A stretch of DNA of 23,631 nucleotides, taken from positions 1-23,631 of the IMG/VR virus record IMGVR_UViG_3300006735_000267; one strand, given 5' to 3'. Below, piece after piece: positions 12,507 through 20,422 of the stretch (positions are counted from its first letter, which is position 1; every line of letters starts with the position of its first letter). The translations under genes were made by a program, and so were the position numbers. Under the pieces are notes generated by a model that saw nothing but the letters and a program-made list of their open reading frames with translations, was not told the DNA's origin and made no database searches. Source of the stretch: a virus.

Positions 12507-13976
12507 ATGAGAAAGCCTTGGGAGTATGAAGAGAAAACCAAAAGGATAAAGCCTTGGGTTCTTGATGATTATTTAACAGAGTACCAGAAGGAAGCATGGG
12601 ACTGGAGCGTTAAGCGTACCGGCTCACTACTATGGTGGGCGTGTGGTTCGGGTAAGACCTTAGCTGGTTTGCTCTGGTTACTCGCGGGTACCACTAAGGA
12701 GTGCAAGCTTATTGTCACTCGCGCACCAGCTAAGCAGCAGTGGAGGTTCCAGATAGCCCAATACTCTGACTTAGACGCAAGGGTATTGAGTGGCTATGCA
12801 CCTACCGTACTCGCAACAGAGGAGTGCATCATCATATCGTGGGAGATGCTACCTTACTGGTGGGAAACTATTAAGGAATGGGTAGAGTTTGAGAACCGTT
12901 CACTTTCTATTGTGTGGGATGAGATACACAAAGGGAAGTCATGGAGGCGTAAAGAGAAGTACGTCAAGCCAACGGGGGGAACTGGGTGGCGCTATATGGA
13001 CAACAGGTCAGCCGCTGCCGCACGCTTAAGTAAGCTATCGTCCCGTCGCTTAGGTTTAACGGCAACACCCATACAAGATAGGCGTATGGACTTGTGGGCA
13101 CAGTTAGATTTGGTGGAGCCTGCGAAGCACGGCACTAGCTATAACTGGGCCAAGAAGTATTGTGATGCTAAGGAAAGCTCATTCGGTGGGCTAGATACTA
13201 AGGGCAAGAGCAACTGTGATGAGCTAAAGCAAACGCTCAAAGAGATAGCCCACGTTGTATCGTATGCCGAGATGTCCAAGTCACTGCCACCTAAGCGTCG
13301 TCAGCTTATCTACTTAGATAGGGAAGAGCAGGGTAAAGCAGTAGGCTTTGCTAAGGCATTCAAAGAGGCAGGCAAGAAAGGCTTCCAGCATTTGTTTGAG
13401 ACAAAGCTTCAAGCAGCAGCCGCAGTCAAACGTCCTTGGATTACAGAGACAGTTGTAGACTTAGTGGAAGGCGGACAGAAAGTGACCGTCTTTACCGGAC
13501 GACGTAAGGACTGTGAGCAACTAGCCAAAGCCATTGGTAAGAAACTAGCTAAGAAGAAAGTACCTGTGTGGTCAGGGCATGGTGGTGATTCACTAGCAGC
13601 CCGTCAAGCGATGGTGCATGAGTACGCTAACTGTACAACAGCAGGTGTATTTGTCGGTACGACGGACGCATTCGGTGAGGCGATAGACGGTTTACAAAAT
13701 ACTGACACGGTGATATTCGCCTTACTTCCTTGGACACCGGGCAAGGTAACACAAGCCGAAGGAAGATTTTCACGTCATGGCTCGACACGTCCTGTGCTTA
13801 TCAGTTACGTCATTGCGGAAGGGACAGTCGATGAGCGCGTGGCCGACGTGCTACTAGAAAAACTTGAGATTGTTGAACAGACTTTAGATGATGATGAAGC
13901 TGGTGGGGTGGCAGAAACCTTAGCTGGCATGGGTAATGAAGAAGAGATCTTAGAGAAACTATTTACACACTACTGA
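12507..13976 (+). CDS. SNF2-like superfamily 2 DNA helicase/translocase
   Basis: A 489-residue phage helicase of the SNF2/DEAD-box-like type. Motif I ACGSGKT (45-51), motif II DEIHKGKS (138-145, the SNF2-style DEAH variant), motif III LTATPIQDRRMDLW (184-197), a RecA-like second domain with VFTGRRKDCEQLAKAI (328-343), VFVGTTDAFGEAIDGLQ (381-397) and motif VI QAEGRFSRHG (416-425) with Arg420 and Arg423. An N-terminal WDWSVKRTGSLLWW segment positions the adenine as in Q-motif-like starts. It would use ATP to move along or remodel double-stranded DNA, in replication restart or recombination. Downstream are a nuclease, a Sak4-like ATPase and a DUF669-like protein, a common phage recombination set. 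Confidence 0.93.
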   Translation: MRKPWEYEEKTKRIKPWVLDDYLTEYQKEAWDWSVKRTGSLLWWACGSGKTLAGLLWLLAGTTKECKLIVTRAPAKQQWRFQIAQYSDLDARVLSGYAPTVLATEECIIISWEMLPYWWETIKEWVEFENRSLSIVWDEIHKGKSWRRKEKYVKPTGGTGWRYMDNRSAAAARLSKLSSRRLGLTATPIQDRRMDLWAQLDLVEPAKHGTSYNWAKKYCDAKESSFGGLDTKGKSNCDELKQTLKEIAHVVSYAEMSKSLPPKRRQLIYLDREEQGKAVGFAKAFKEAGKKGFQHLFETKLQAAAAVKRPWITETVVDLVEGGQKVTVFTGRRKDCEQLAKAIGKKLAKKKVPVWSGHGGDSLAARQAMVHEYANCTTAGVFVGTTDAFGEAIDGLQNTDTVIFALLPWTPGKVTQAEGRFSRHGSTRPVLISYVIAEGTVDERVADVLLEKLEIVEQTLDDDEAGGVAETLAGMGNEEEILEKLFTHY

Positions 13977-13986
13977 GGGGAAGAAG

Positions 13987-14256
13987 ATGGAAGAAGAGAT
14001 TGAAGGTGCCGAGGCTTACCTCCGCGCAAAGCTACGCAATGATGTAACGGATGTGCTACTTAAGACTGCACTTCCAAAGTCGGATTTACTCGACGAGATT
14101 ATCGCAGCAGCCGCTACTGCCGCCATTGTCTTTCAAACCTGTACCGAGCAGCAAGCAGTACACAAGTTTGAACTGGCTTTACAGTCAGCCCGTAAGGGGA
14201 TGGAGACGATAAACTCTGGTGTAAACTGGACGACGGACGGCTCGATAGAAGCCTGA
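13987..14256 (+). CDS. Hypothetical protein
   Basis: An 89-residue, mainly helical protein with an acidic start (MEEEIEGAEAYLRAKL) and an Ala-rich middle (LLDEIIAAAATAAIVF). GAGGGGAAG precedes the ATG. It sits between the helicase and the nuclease, in the same strand and spacing, and may be an accessory of either. No family was recognised. Confidence 0.7.
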   Translation: MEEEIEGAEAYLRAKLRNDVTDVLLKTALPKSDLLDEIIAAAATAAIVFQTCTEQQAVHKFELALQSARKGMETINSGVNWTTDGSIEA

Positions 14257-14266
14257 CGAGGGAAAC

Positions 14267-15112
14267 ATGGACAAGTTCTTGATTGACCCCGGTCCATCTC
14301 GTAAGGGATGGCATCGGTTGGCAAAGGTGCTACGGTGCCCACGCCTCTATGCAATGTCATATCTGAAGACTCACCGTACATCGGACGAGCCTCCAGCCGA
14401 GCCTTTGATAAAGGGGTCACTCTTTCATGTAGGCTTAGCCCACTACTATGGGCTGAAGTCTGACCTCTACGACGATGTGGAGTTGTACAGTCCAGAGGAT
14501 GCGATTGAGGTCTTAGCCCAGTCGCAGCCACAAGGACACCGCGCAGCATGGCAACGCTATGTACCACAAATGCGTGAGACCTTGCTGGAGTACAGTACCC
14601 ACTGGCACGCAGAGAACTGGGAGGTAGAACGCATAGAGCATGAGCTTTGTGTCAACGTCCATGATGAAGATCGGAACAGTACATACTTCTATACGCAACG
14701 TGTAGACTTAGTATGGCGAGCACCACTGACTGGTAAGATTTGGTTTGTAGATCACAAGACAACAGGGAGGTTTACCGAGAAGACACTTGGGGGCTACTCA
14801 ATGAATGGGCAGTTCCTTGGTTATCAGATGATTGGACAGAAGATGTTTGGCAAAGACTGGGGTGGTGTCATCCTAAATGTCATTGAGTGGGGCAAGGGTG
14901 GGAAGGCAGCAAGCTTTAAGCGTATGCCTATCGATCCAGCACCACACTCTGTAGCCAACTTTAAGACGAGTATCCTAAGAGCAGAACGAACACTAAAGGA
15001 GTTTGAAGATATGAAACCAGAACTATGGCCCGGTACACATCAAGAGGCGGCATGTTGGCCATACCGCAAATGTAGATTCTATGACACATGCCAATGGGGG
15101 AGTAAGACATGA
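14267..15112 (+). CDS. PD-(D/E)XK nuclease with AddB/Cas4-type Fe-S cysteines
   Basis: A 281-residue RecB/Cas4-like nuclease. H54 (GSLFHVGLAH), D147 (RVDLVW), D162-x-K164 (VDHKTT) and Q182/Y186 (GQFLGYQM) are the expected catalytic set. One Cys in the N-terminal RCPRLYAMSY (C24) and three at the C-terminus (C263, C269, C275; ACWPYRKCRFYDTC) make the four-Cys pattern that holds a [4Fe-4S] cluster as an iron staple in AddB, Cas4 and related enzymes. It would cut or resect DNA in recombination. It overlaps the ATPase gene by ATGA, so the two are coupled. Length is usual for phage members. Confidence 0.9.
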   Translation: MDKFLIDPGPSRKGWHRLAKVLRCPRLYAMSYLKTHRTSDEPPAEPLIKGSLFHVGLAHYYGLKSDLYDDVELYSPEDAIEVLAQSQPQGHRAAWQRYVPQMRETLLEYSTHWHAENWEVERIEHELCVNVHDEDRNSTYFYTQRVDLVWRAPLTGKIWFVDHKTTGRFTEKTLGGYSMNGQFLGYQMIGQKMFGKDWGGVILNVIEWGKGGKAASFKRMPIDPAPHSVANFKTSILRAERTLKEFEDMKPELWPGTHQEAACWPYRKCRFYDTCQWGSKT

Positions 15113-16005
15113 GACCATTAATCATCACCTACGGGGATCCGAAAACAGGCAAGACACTTGCAGCAGTGCGAGCTTTCCCTGACGGTTTGTTCATCACACC
15201 AAAGGGCGGACTCATGTGCTCTAAGTGGATGGGCTGGGAACCCAAGGTTATCGAAACCGAGGAGAAGCAACTTGGCATCCTCGACCTCATACCTATCATC
15301 GAAAAGGCTCAACACAAATACCCTGCTATTGTCATTGATGACTTTAGCATCATGTGTCAGGAAGAGCTAGCTAAGTGTGAGAAGCGCACTCCCGGATGGC
15401 AGGCATACGGTGTCTTCAACGAGCGTGTACGCAAGTTCCAGAAGGCATGTCGTACAGCAACGAACAACTGCCACATCATCATTACGATGCACTCCCAGCC
15501 CCCAAGAGAGGTTGAAGACAAGGGTGTCGTAGTACCACTGAAGGGATGTCCTATGCTGCCGGGACGACAGTTACCTAAGCAGTTCCCTACCATGGCAGAC
15601 CTTGTAGCCCGTGTGGTTCACGACAAGAAAGCCATTGGTTGGGGCAACGTATACACTACAGCATCGGACCCTGACTGGACCGCAGGCGATCGCCTAGCTA
15701 TCACTCCAGAGAAGTTCCCCCTCAATCTAAGAGAGGTGCTTCTGCTTGCCGGGTACGATGTTCCACGCCCCGAAGCCCTGAGCTTTATGGATGAGTGGGT
15801 AGACAAGATCTCGAAAGAGGTGAGCAAAGAGCTGATTAACAAACGACCAAAGGTGAAGGATGTTCTCCGTCCCTTTGTAGACTTGATGAAGAAGGAGGAA
15901 CTTGACGACCGCCACATGCGGTGGATATTCGCAGACGCCCTAGACAGGGCGCAACTTAGAACCCATAACAATAACTTGATTGATAACTTTATTGAAACTC
16001 TGTAA
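15109..16005 (+). CDS. Sak4-like (AAA_24) recombination ATPase
   Basis: A 298-residue P-loop ATPase with Walker A GDPKTGKT (9-16) at the very N-terminus and Walker B PAIVIDDFSIM (72-82, D77-D78), the layout of the AAA_24/Sak4 group of RecA-like phage recombinases. Such proteins promote strand annealing or exchange and work with a phage nuclease and a single-strand binding protein. A later HIIITMHSQPPRE block corresponds to the sensor region. The C-terminal third is helical and charged and may serve oligomerisation. The gene is coupled to the nuclease upstream and lies just before a DUF669-like gene, a frequent order. Confidence 0.85.
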   Translation: MRPLIITYGDPKTGKTLAAVRAFPDGLFITPKGGLMCSKWMGWEPKVIETEEKQLGILDLIPIIEKAQHKYPAIVIDDFSIMCQEELAKCEKRTPGWQAYGVFNERVRKFQKACRTATNNCHIIITMHSQPPREVEDKGVVVPLKGCPMLPGRQLPKQFPTMADLVARVVHDKKAIGWGNVYTTASDPDWTAGDRLAITPEKFPLNLREVLLLAGYDVPRPEALSFMDEWVDKISKEVSKELINKRPKVKDVLRPFVDLMKKEELDDRHMRWIFADALDRAQLRTHNNNLIDNFIETL

Positions 16006-16017
16006 GGAAGAAAACAC

Positions 16018-16539
16018 ATGTTTGATTTTGATTTTACTACTTTTTCTAGTAACCGTGCCCCTACTAAGGCTGGTGTCTATCCTGTTGAAATCGTGAGCGT
16101 TGAAGGACGCATCACCAAGACAGGCAATGGTCGCATTGACATTCGTACTCGCGTAACCGAGGGCGAGTTCGAGGGTGCTGCCATCCGTGACGGCATCAAC
16201 CTGCCTACGTCGGGACCATCTGCCAACAAGCTTAAGAGCATCTGGACGACGTTCTTTGGTTCTTGTGGACTCAACCTGTCAGAGGTGAAGGCTACCTTTA
16301 GTCGTCCCTTTGGCTCTAAGGGTGACTCCAAGGAAGATGCGGTCAAGGCAGCGGAACAAGTCATTGGCGAAGTCGTCGTAGGTCTCAAGGGCTACATCTC
16401 GTATGCTCCTGCCATCGAAGACGGTGAGTACCCCCAACGTCGCTGGGTCCGCCCGGAGGCACAGGTTGCTGACGCTAAGTCTAAGAAGGCTACCAAGGAT
16501 AAGACATCGGATGCGCTAAGCGACTTCGTTGACTTCTAG
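16018..16539 (+). CDS. DUF669-like putative single-stranded DNA-binding protein
   Basis: A 173-residue protein that opens with beta-rich sequence (GVYPVEIVSVEGRITKTGNGRI, TRVTEGEFEGAAIRDG) typical of the OB-fold DUF669/SSB-like proteins that follow Sak4 in many phages. It ends in a Lys-rich linker (SKKATKDKT) and the acidic-aromatic tip DALSDFVDF, reminiscent of the C-terminal peptide of bacterial SSB that recruits partners. It would coat ssDNA and deliver it to the upstream ATPase. AGGAAG precedes the ATG. A terminator follows. The family assignment is by pattern and context. Confidence 0.7.
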   Translation: MFDFDFTTFSSNRAPTKAGVYPVEIVSVEGRITKTGNGRIDIRTRVTEGEFEGAAIRDGINLPTSGPSANKLKSIWTTFFGSCGLNLSEVKATFSRPFGSKGDSKEDAVKAAEQVIGEVVVGLKGYISYAPAIEDGEYPQRRWVRPEAQVADAKSKKATKDKTSDALSDFVDF

Positions 16540-16551
16540 TCTGCTTGACAT

Positions 16552-16586
16552 GGGTGCCTCTACATAAGGTAGGGGCACCCTTCTTT
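16552..16586 (+). terminator. Rho-independent terminator between the recombination and polymerase genes
   Basis: GGGTGCCTCTAC (16552-16563) and GTAGGGGCACCC (16569-16580) form a 12-bp stem with one G-U pair, loop ATAAG, followed by TTCTTTAT. The T-tract is interrupted, so partial read-through into the downstream genes is likely; no convincing new promoter is visible before 16602. Confidence 0.75.
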
Positions 16587-16601
16587 ATGGGAGGGATAGT
16601 T

Positions 16602-16832
16602 ATGAAAGAAGACAGGCTGAAAGATAGCATAGCACTAATCACCGAGGGTTTTGACGCCCTGCACGACATTGTAACCGAGCTTGACAGGAAGCAAGAGCAC
16701 ATGCGAAAGCATCTTCGTACCGCAGTTAACTACGAGGTTGAGCGTAGGATATCAACATACGAGCGCAAGTGGGCCACAAAGATTGCATTCTTAAACGCAA
16801 ACGTAAGTCAAGAGATTTACGAGGAAGAATGA
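16602..16832 (+). CDS. Small coiled-coil hypothetical protein
   Basis: A 76-residue protein that is almost entirely charged helix (MKEDRLKDSIALITEGFDAL, VTELDRKQEHMRKHLRTAVN, then YERKW), likely a coiled coil. I chose the ATG at 16602 with GGGAGG upstream. A TTG further upstream in the same frame lies inside the terminator hairpin and is unlikely. Its stop overlaps the next ATG (ATGA). Family not recognised. Confidence 0.7.
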   Translation: MKEDRLKDSIALITEGFDALHDIVTELDRKQEHMRKHLRTAVNYEVERRISTYERKWATKIAFLNANVSQEIYEEE

Positions 16833-16987
16833 TGGACTGCTGGGTTTGTAAGACGGAACTGATATGGGGTGGTGACGATGAGTGTGAGAACGCAGAGCAT
16901 ACCTTAGTCACCAATCTTAGCTGCCCTAAGTGTAACGCATTTGTCTTAGTCTATTCAGATTGCATTGCTGACGATGGTGAGGAATAG
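16829..16987 (+). CDS. Small zinc-ribbon protein
   Basis: A 52-residue protein with CWVC near the start (C4, C7) and CPKC in the middle (C32, C35), the four ligands of a zinc ribbon, plus an extra C19 and C45. The first ATG (16829) overlaps the previous stop; a second ATG follows directly. The acidic end (ADDGEE) encodes the GGTGAGGA ribosome site of the polymerase gene, so the two are coupled. It may be a cofactor of the polymerase or a regulator; no family was recognised. Confidence 0.7.
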   Translation: MMDCWVCKTELIWGGDDECENAEHTLVTNLSCPKCNAFVLVYSDCIADDGEE

Positions 16988-16988
16988 T

Positions 16989-19448
16989 ATGGCGTTTGAT
17001 AAAGCAAAATGTGCTCAGTGCCCATTGAAAAAACACTGGAAAGATAAAGGGTGCTGGAGCCCAGTTGGCTTTGAGAATCATGGGGACGACGGTGGCGTGC
17101 TAGTGTTAGGGGAAGGGCCGTCTAAAGCCGAGACCCAGTACCAAATGCCCTTCTCCGACAGCGCAGGAGCCTATGTTGTCGAGACCCTAAAGGAGCTTGG
17201 TAAGGATAGGAAGGACGTATCATGGGGCAACATCATTGGATGTCGGTGGCCAGATGACGACCCTAAGACATACCTAGCCCGGTTGCGTGCCAGCAATAGA
17301 CGACGGGCTAAGCAAGGTAAGCCCTTGATTATGTCTCCTATCGAAGCATGTGCAGTACACACAAGAGACGAGATGAGTCGTGTAAAGACAGTTATCTCAC
17401 TAGGTAGTTACGCTACTAAGTTTGTGTACCAGAGCAACACTAAGTTTGATTCTGTCCGTGGCGCACCGGCTAAAGTACATGGGCTCAATGTCCTACCCAC
17501 TTACACCGCAGTTACCTTGCAGAAGGCACCAAGGTTTGGGACTGTGTTTAAGCGTGACATTGCAAAGGCGTTTCGCTTCCACGATAACAAACTGCTTTGG
17601 ACAGACCCTAAGGTTATATACAACCCTACGGTAGAGGAAGCGGAAGCATTCTTTGAGCGGGTCAAAGGGCAACCTCTAGCGTATGACGTTGAGACGGACG
17701 GAGTAGACTGCTTAACTACAGAACTACGTTGTGTCGGGATAGGAACGACCGATGAAGTATTGATGGTCGCCTTTCTAAGCATTGATGGCGTCAGCAGATT
17801 CTACAACGCAGATGAGGAAGTTTGGATTAAGAATGTCCTTAGGGATGTAATGACAGACCCAGAGCATTTGAAGGTAGGCCACAACGCAGGCTACTTCGAC
17901 CGCTTGGTTATAGAGCAGCACCTTGGTGTTACCCCTACGCCTTTGGTAGATACCATCCTACTACATAAGCTCGCCCAGTCGGAGCACAGGCATAGTCTAG
18001 GCTTTATTGGTTCATGGGTACTAGACGTACCGGCATGGAAAGCAGACCACGCTGCGGTAGACGCTAAGACTGACCGTGAGCTTCATGACTACTGTGCAGT
18101 TGACGTAGCTGTTACCGCTAGGATCTTAGCCCCTTTGAAGCAGGGTGTGAAGAACAGAGACCAGATGCACCTCTATCGGTTTGATGCAAAGTTACAGAGT
18201 ATCTGTGCTGGTATGCGTCGGATGGGGATGCGTATTGATGAGGGTGTCCGTGCCAAGCATGAGCGGGAGCAGCGTGAGATCGTAGAGCGTTGGAAGTCGG
18301 TGCTCCTCAAACAACAGCCCGATGTGCATCCCAACTCGATTGCTCAAGTACGGGAACTGTTATTCCATCAATGGATGCTGCCCCCACGGGATGTAACCGC
18401 AACGGGTGAGTTGTCTGTAGATGCTGATACCCTTCGCTTTTTATCCGGTAATCCTCTTGTTGAGGAGGAGCAGCGTGAGTACATCAATGCACTTCGTTTT
18501 TATAGGCGGGGTGAAAAGATGCTTTCTACCTACTTAAAGAAGCTAGCCCCCAACGCAGGGCTCGTAAGGGATGGATATGTTTACCCTAACTGGAACTCAC
18601 ATGGCACGGTTACAGGACGACTCTCATCTAGCGGTCCTAACTTCCAGAACATTCCGTATGTACTTCGTGACATGTTTATCCCACCCGAAGGATGCGTCTT
18701 CGTCGGGGCCGATTACGACCAACTGGAGCTTCGCTTTGCCGCCGCACTGGCAGGAGCCAAGCACTACCTAGAAGCCTTTGAGGACAAGCTTATAGATCCA
18801 CACAACCTCACGGGTGACTTGATGTTCGGTGCCCGGTTCTGGAAGGCAGAGGGGGCACCAGAGACCAAGATGGGTAAGGGTACGGGACAGTTCAAGCGGA
18901 TGCGTAACCTTGCCAAGGCTATCTGCTTCGCGTCTCTGTATGGTGCATCAGCGCCTAAGATCTACGAACTGGTGACCAGTAATGAGGATGATGACGGCAA
19001 CTTGACATACGCCCACTACACACTTCAGCAGATCAGGGTACTACACAAGAGGTGGAAGAAGCGAGCCCCGGAGTTTGCGAAGTGGTGGAATGAGACCCTA
19101 AGGTTTGTCCGTAACAATAGTTACGTTGGGGAGGTTGTTCGGGGAAGGCGGCGATACTTCGCACAGGAAGATTACAACGCCGTGCTTAACTTTGGTGTAC
19201 AGGCAGGAGGGTTTGCTGTTGTAGCCAACGGGATGATTGAACTCGTTGAAGACCACCTTCCATTTGATTTTGATAACAAGATTGGCTTAGTGAATCAGCT
19301 TCACGATGCCGTAGTATTCACAGTACCGGAGGGGAAAGCAGAACAAACGAAAGAGATTGTAACTGAAGTGCTAACAAGGAGGGTAGAAGGTCTACCCGTA
19401 GAGTTTACAGCAGAGGCCGAGATAGGCCAAACATGGAAGGAAGTATGA
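16989..19448 (+). CDS. Fused uracil-DNA glycosylase-like domain and family A DNA polymerase
   Basis: An 819-residue replicative polymerase with the SPO1-like order of domains. Residues 1-200 match family 4 UDG: Fe-S type Cys C8, C11, C85 and C121 (CAQC, IIGC, EACA) and motif GEGPSKAET with MPFSDSAG; the usual HPS-type motif is replaced by PTYTAVTLQK. The 3'-5' exonuclease has D233/E235 (YDVETD), N299...D304 (HNAGYFD) and Y368-x3-D372. The polymerase has GTVTGRLSSSGPNFQNIP (539-556), motif A DYDQLELR (575-582), motif B R639-x3-K643-x3-F647-x3-Y651-G652 and motif C HDA (772-774). Motif C has Ala where HDE is usual, but the metal-binding Asp remains. F647 is equivalent to E. coli F762. Start chosen at ATG 16989 with GAGGA upstream. 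Confidence 0.93.
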   Translation: MAFDKAKCAQCPLKKHWKDKGCWSPVGFENHGDDGGVLVLGEGPSKAETQYQMPFSDSAGAYVVETLKELGKDRKDVSWGNIIGCRWPDDDPKTYLARLRASNRRRAKQGKPLIMSPIEACAVHTRDEMSRVKTVISLGSYATKFVYQSNTKFDSVRGAPAKVHGLNVLPTYTAVTLQKAPRFGTVFKRDIAKAFRFHDNKLLWTDPKVIYNPTVEEAEAFFERVKGQPLAYDVETDGVDCLTTELRCVGIGTTDEVLMVAFLSIDGVSRFYNADEEVWIKNVLRDVMTDPEHLKVGHNAGYFDRLVIEQHLGVTPTPLVDTILLHKLAQSEHRHSLGFIGSWVLDVPAWKADHAAVDAKTDRELHDYCAVDVAVTARILAPLKQGVKNRDQMHLYRFDAKLQSICAGMRRMGMRIDEGVRAKHEREQREIVERWKSVLLKQQPDVHPNSIAQVRELLFHQWMLPPRDVTATGELSVDADTLRFLSGNPLVEEEQREYINALRFYRRGEKMLSTYLKKLAPNAGLVRDGYVYPNWNSHGTVTGRLSSSGPNFQNIPYVLRDMFIPPEGCVFVGADYDQLELRFAAALAGAKHYLEAFEDKLIDPHNLTGDLMFGARFWKAEGAPETKMGKGTGQFKRMRNLAKAICFASLYGASAPKIYELVTSNEDDDGNLTYAHYTLQQIRVLHKRWKKRAPEFAKWWNETLRFVRNNSYVGEVVRGRRRYFAQEDYNAVLNFGVQAGGFAVVANGMIELVEDHLPFDFDNKIGLVNQLHDAVVFTVPEGKAEQTKEIVTEVLTRRVEGLPVEFTAEAEIGQTWKEV

Positions 19449-20422
19449 TTAAGACACTAGTAACAAATGTTAAGAACAAACTGGAAACACGCTGGAGGTT
19501 CGAGGTTCCGTATGTGCTCATCTATGGACGCAACGGGGCAGGCAAAAGTTCCATCATCCACGGGCTAGAGCTAGCCTGCTTCAACCAAGTGTTCGATGCC
19601 GCAGGCAAAGACGTAAAGCTTAAGCGAGTCATCAACCAAATGGGGTACAAGGGTGATGAGGTACGAGCATCCATTCTGACGAATGACTTCGCTAAGTACG
19701 AATATGGTAGTGGGCAAGCCGGTTATCGTAATGCAGTACACGATGCCATGACCGCAATGAATGGTGGTTCAGTTTCTCTGTACAAGTTTCTACTGCGAAA
19801 TGTAGACAACGACATGCCACTTACAGTCGTACATCAGAAATGGGACGCTCATGTTAAGCAACACGGCAGCTACCGCAAGGCTCTGTTGAAGATGGATGAG
19901 GTAGTTGGTAAGGCACTTCGGAGCCATAGGGCGAAGCTCAAGGAGCTAGACATTGCCGCCAAGTACGCGCAGGTCAACAACCAAGAGTTAACTGCACAAC
20001 GGTCAGCAGCCGTGTTGCACGAGGCCCAAGCGAAGGACTTGGCAACGCAGATCAAGAGGGAGATGCACAGGTTCTATGAAGAGATCGCACCTGTAATAGA
20101 ACGCAAGATGCAAAAGTACATTCCCGAAGGAATGGGTAAGCCTAAGTTTGTAACTACCCAAGATGTAAGACTGGGTTTCGAGGATCGCCCGTTTCCATCT
20201 GGTGCTGAGTCTGTAGCCCTTGCTGTTGCCCTTGCTGCCGCTGTGCTTCCCATGGAAAAGAGTGTTATCATATTCCCAGATAGGGCATACGATCCGAAGA
20301 CACTTGGGAACATGATGCGGGTCGCTCGAACTATACCAGCTATTGGTGTGTATGTTCAGAGTACAGTGATGCCTAAGGACTATGAGCCAGAGGCAATGGG
20401 ATGGCAGGTACTACCAGTATAA
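19445..20422 (+). CDS. Short Rad50/SMC-like P-loop ATPase
   Basis: A 325-residue ATPase. Walker A GRNGAGKSS (28-36) sits in the ABC-type N-terminal lobe; a charged helical stretch (about 145-230, KAKLKELDIAAKYAQVNNQE...) is too short for a full coiled-coil arm; the C-terminal lobe has SGAES as an ABC-signature-like motif and SVIIFPDRAYDPKTL as Walker B plus D-loop. The usual catalytic Glu after the Walker B Asp is Arg (FPDR), so hydrolysis may be slow or use another residue. It probably acts in DNA-end handling with the polymerase: its ATG overlaps the polymerase stop (ATGA). ATG 19433 is an alternative start four codons earlier. Confidence 0.8.
   Translation: MIKTLVTNVKNKLETRWRFEVPYVLIYGRNGAGKSSIIHGLELACFNQVFDAAGKDVKLKRVINQMGYKGDEVRASILTNDFAKYEYGSGQAGYRNAVHDAMTAMNGGSVSLYKFLLRNVDNDMPLTVVHQKWDAHVKQHGSYRKALLKMDEVVGKALRSHRAKLKELDIAAKYAQVNNQELTAQRSAAVLHEAQAKDLATQIKREMHRFYEEIAPVIERKMQKYIPEGMGKPKFVTTQDVRLGFEDRPFPSGAESVALAVALAAAVLPMEKSVIIFPDRAYDPKTLGNMMRVARTIPAIGVYVQSTVMPKDYEPEAMGWQVLPV

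Noticed and set aside
14267-15112. Cas4 from a CRISPR adaptation module
   Set aside because: The fold and Fe-S cysteines are shared with AddB and phage recombination nucleases, and the coupled Sak4-like ATPase and DUF669-like genes point to recombination.
16544-16575. TTGACA at 16545 as a new promoter before the polymerase genes
   Set aside because: No acceptable -10 lies at 16-18 bases, and the sequence downstream is the terminator stem itself.
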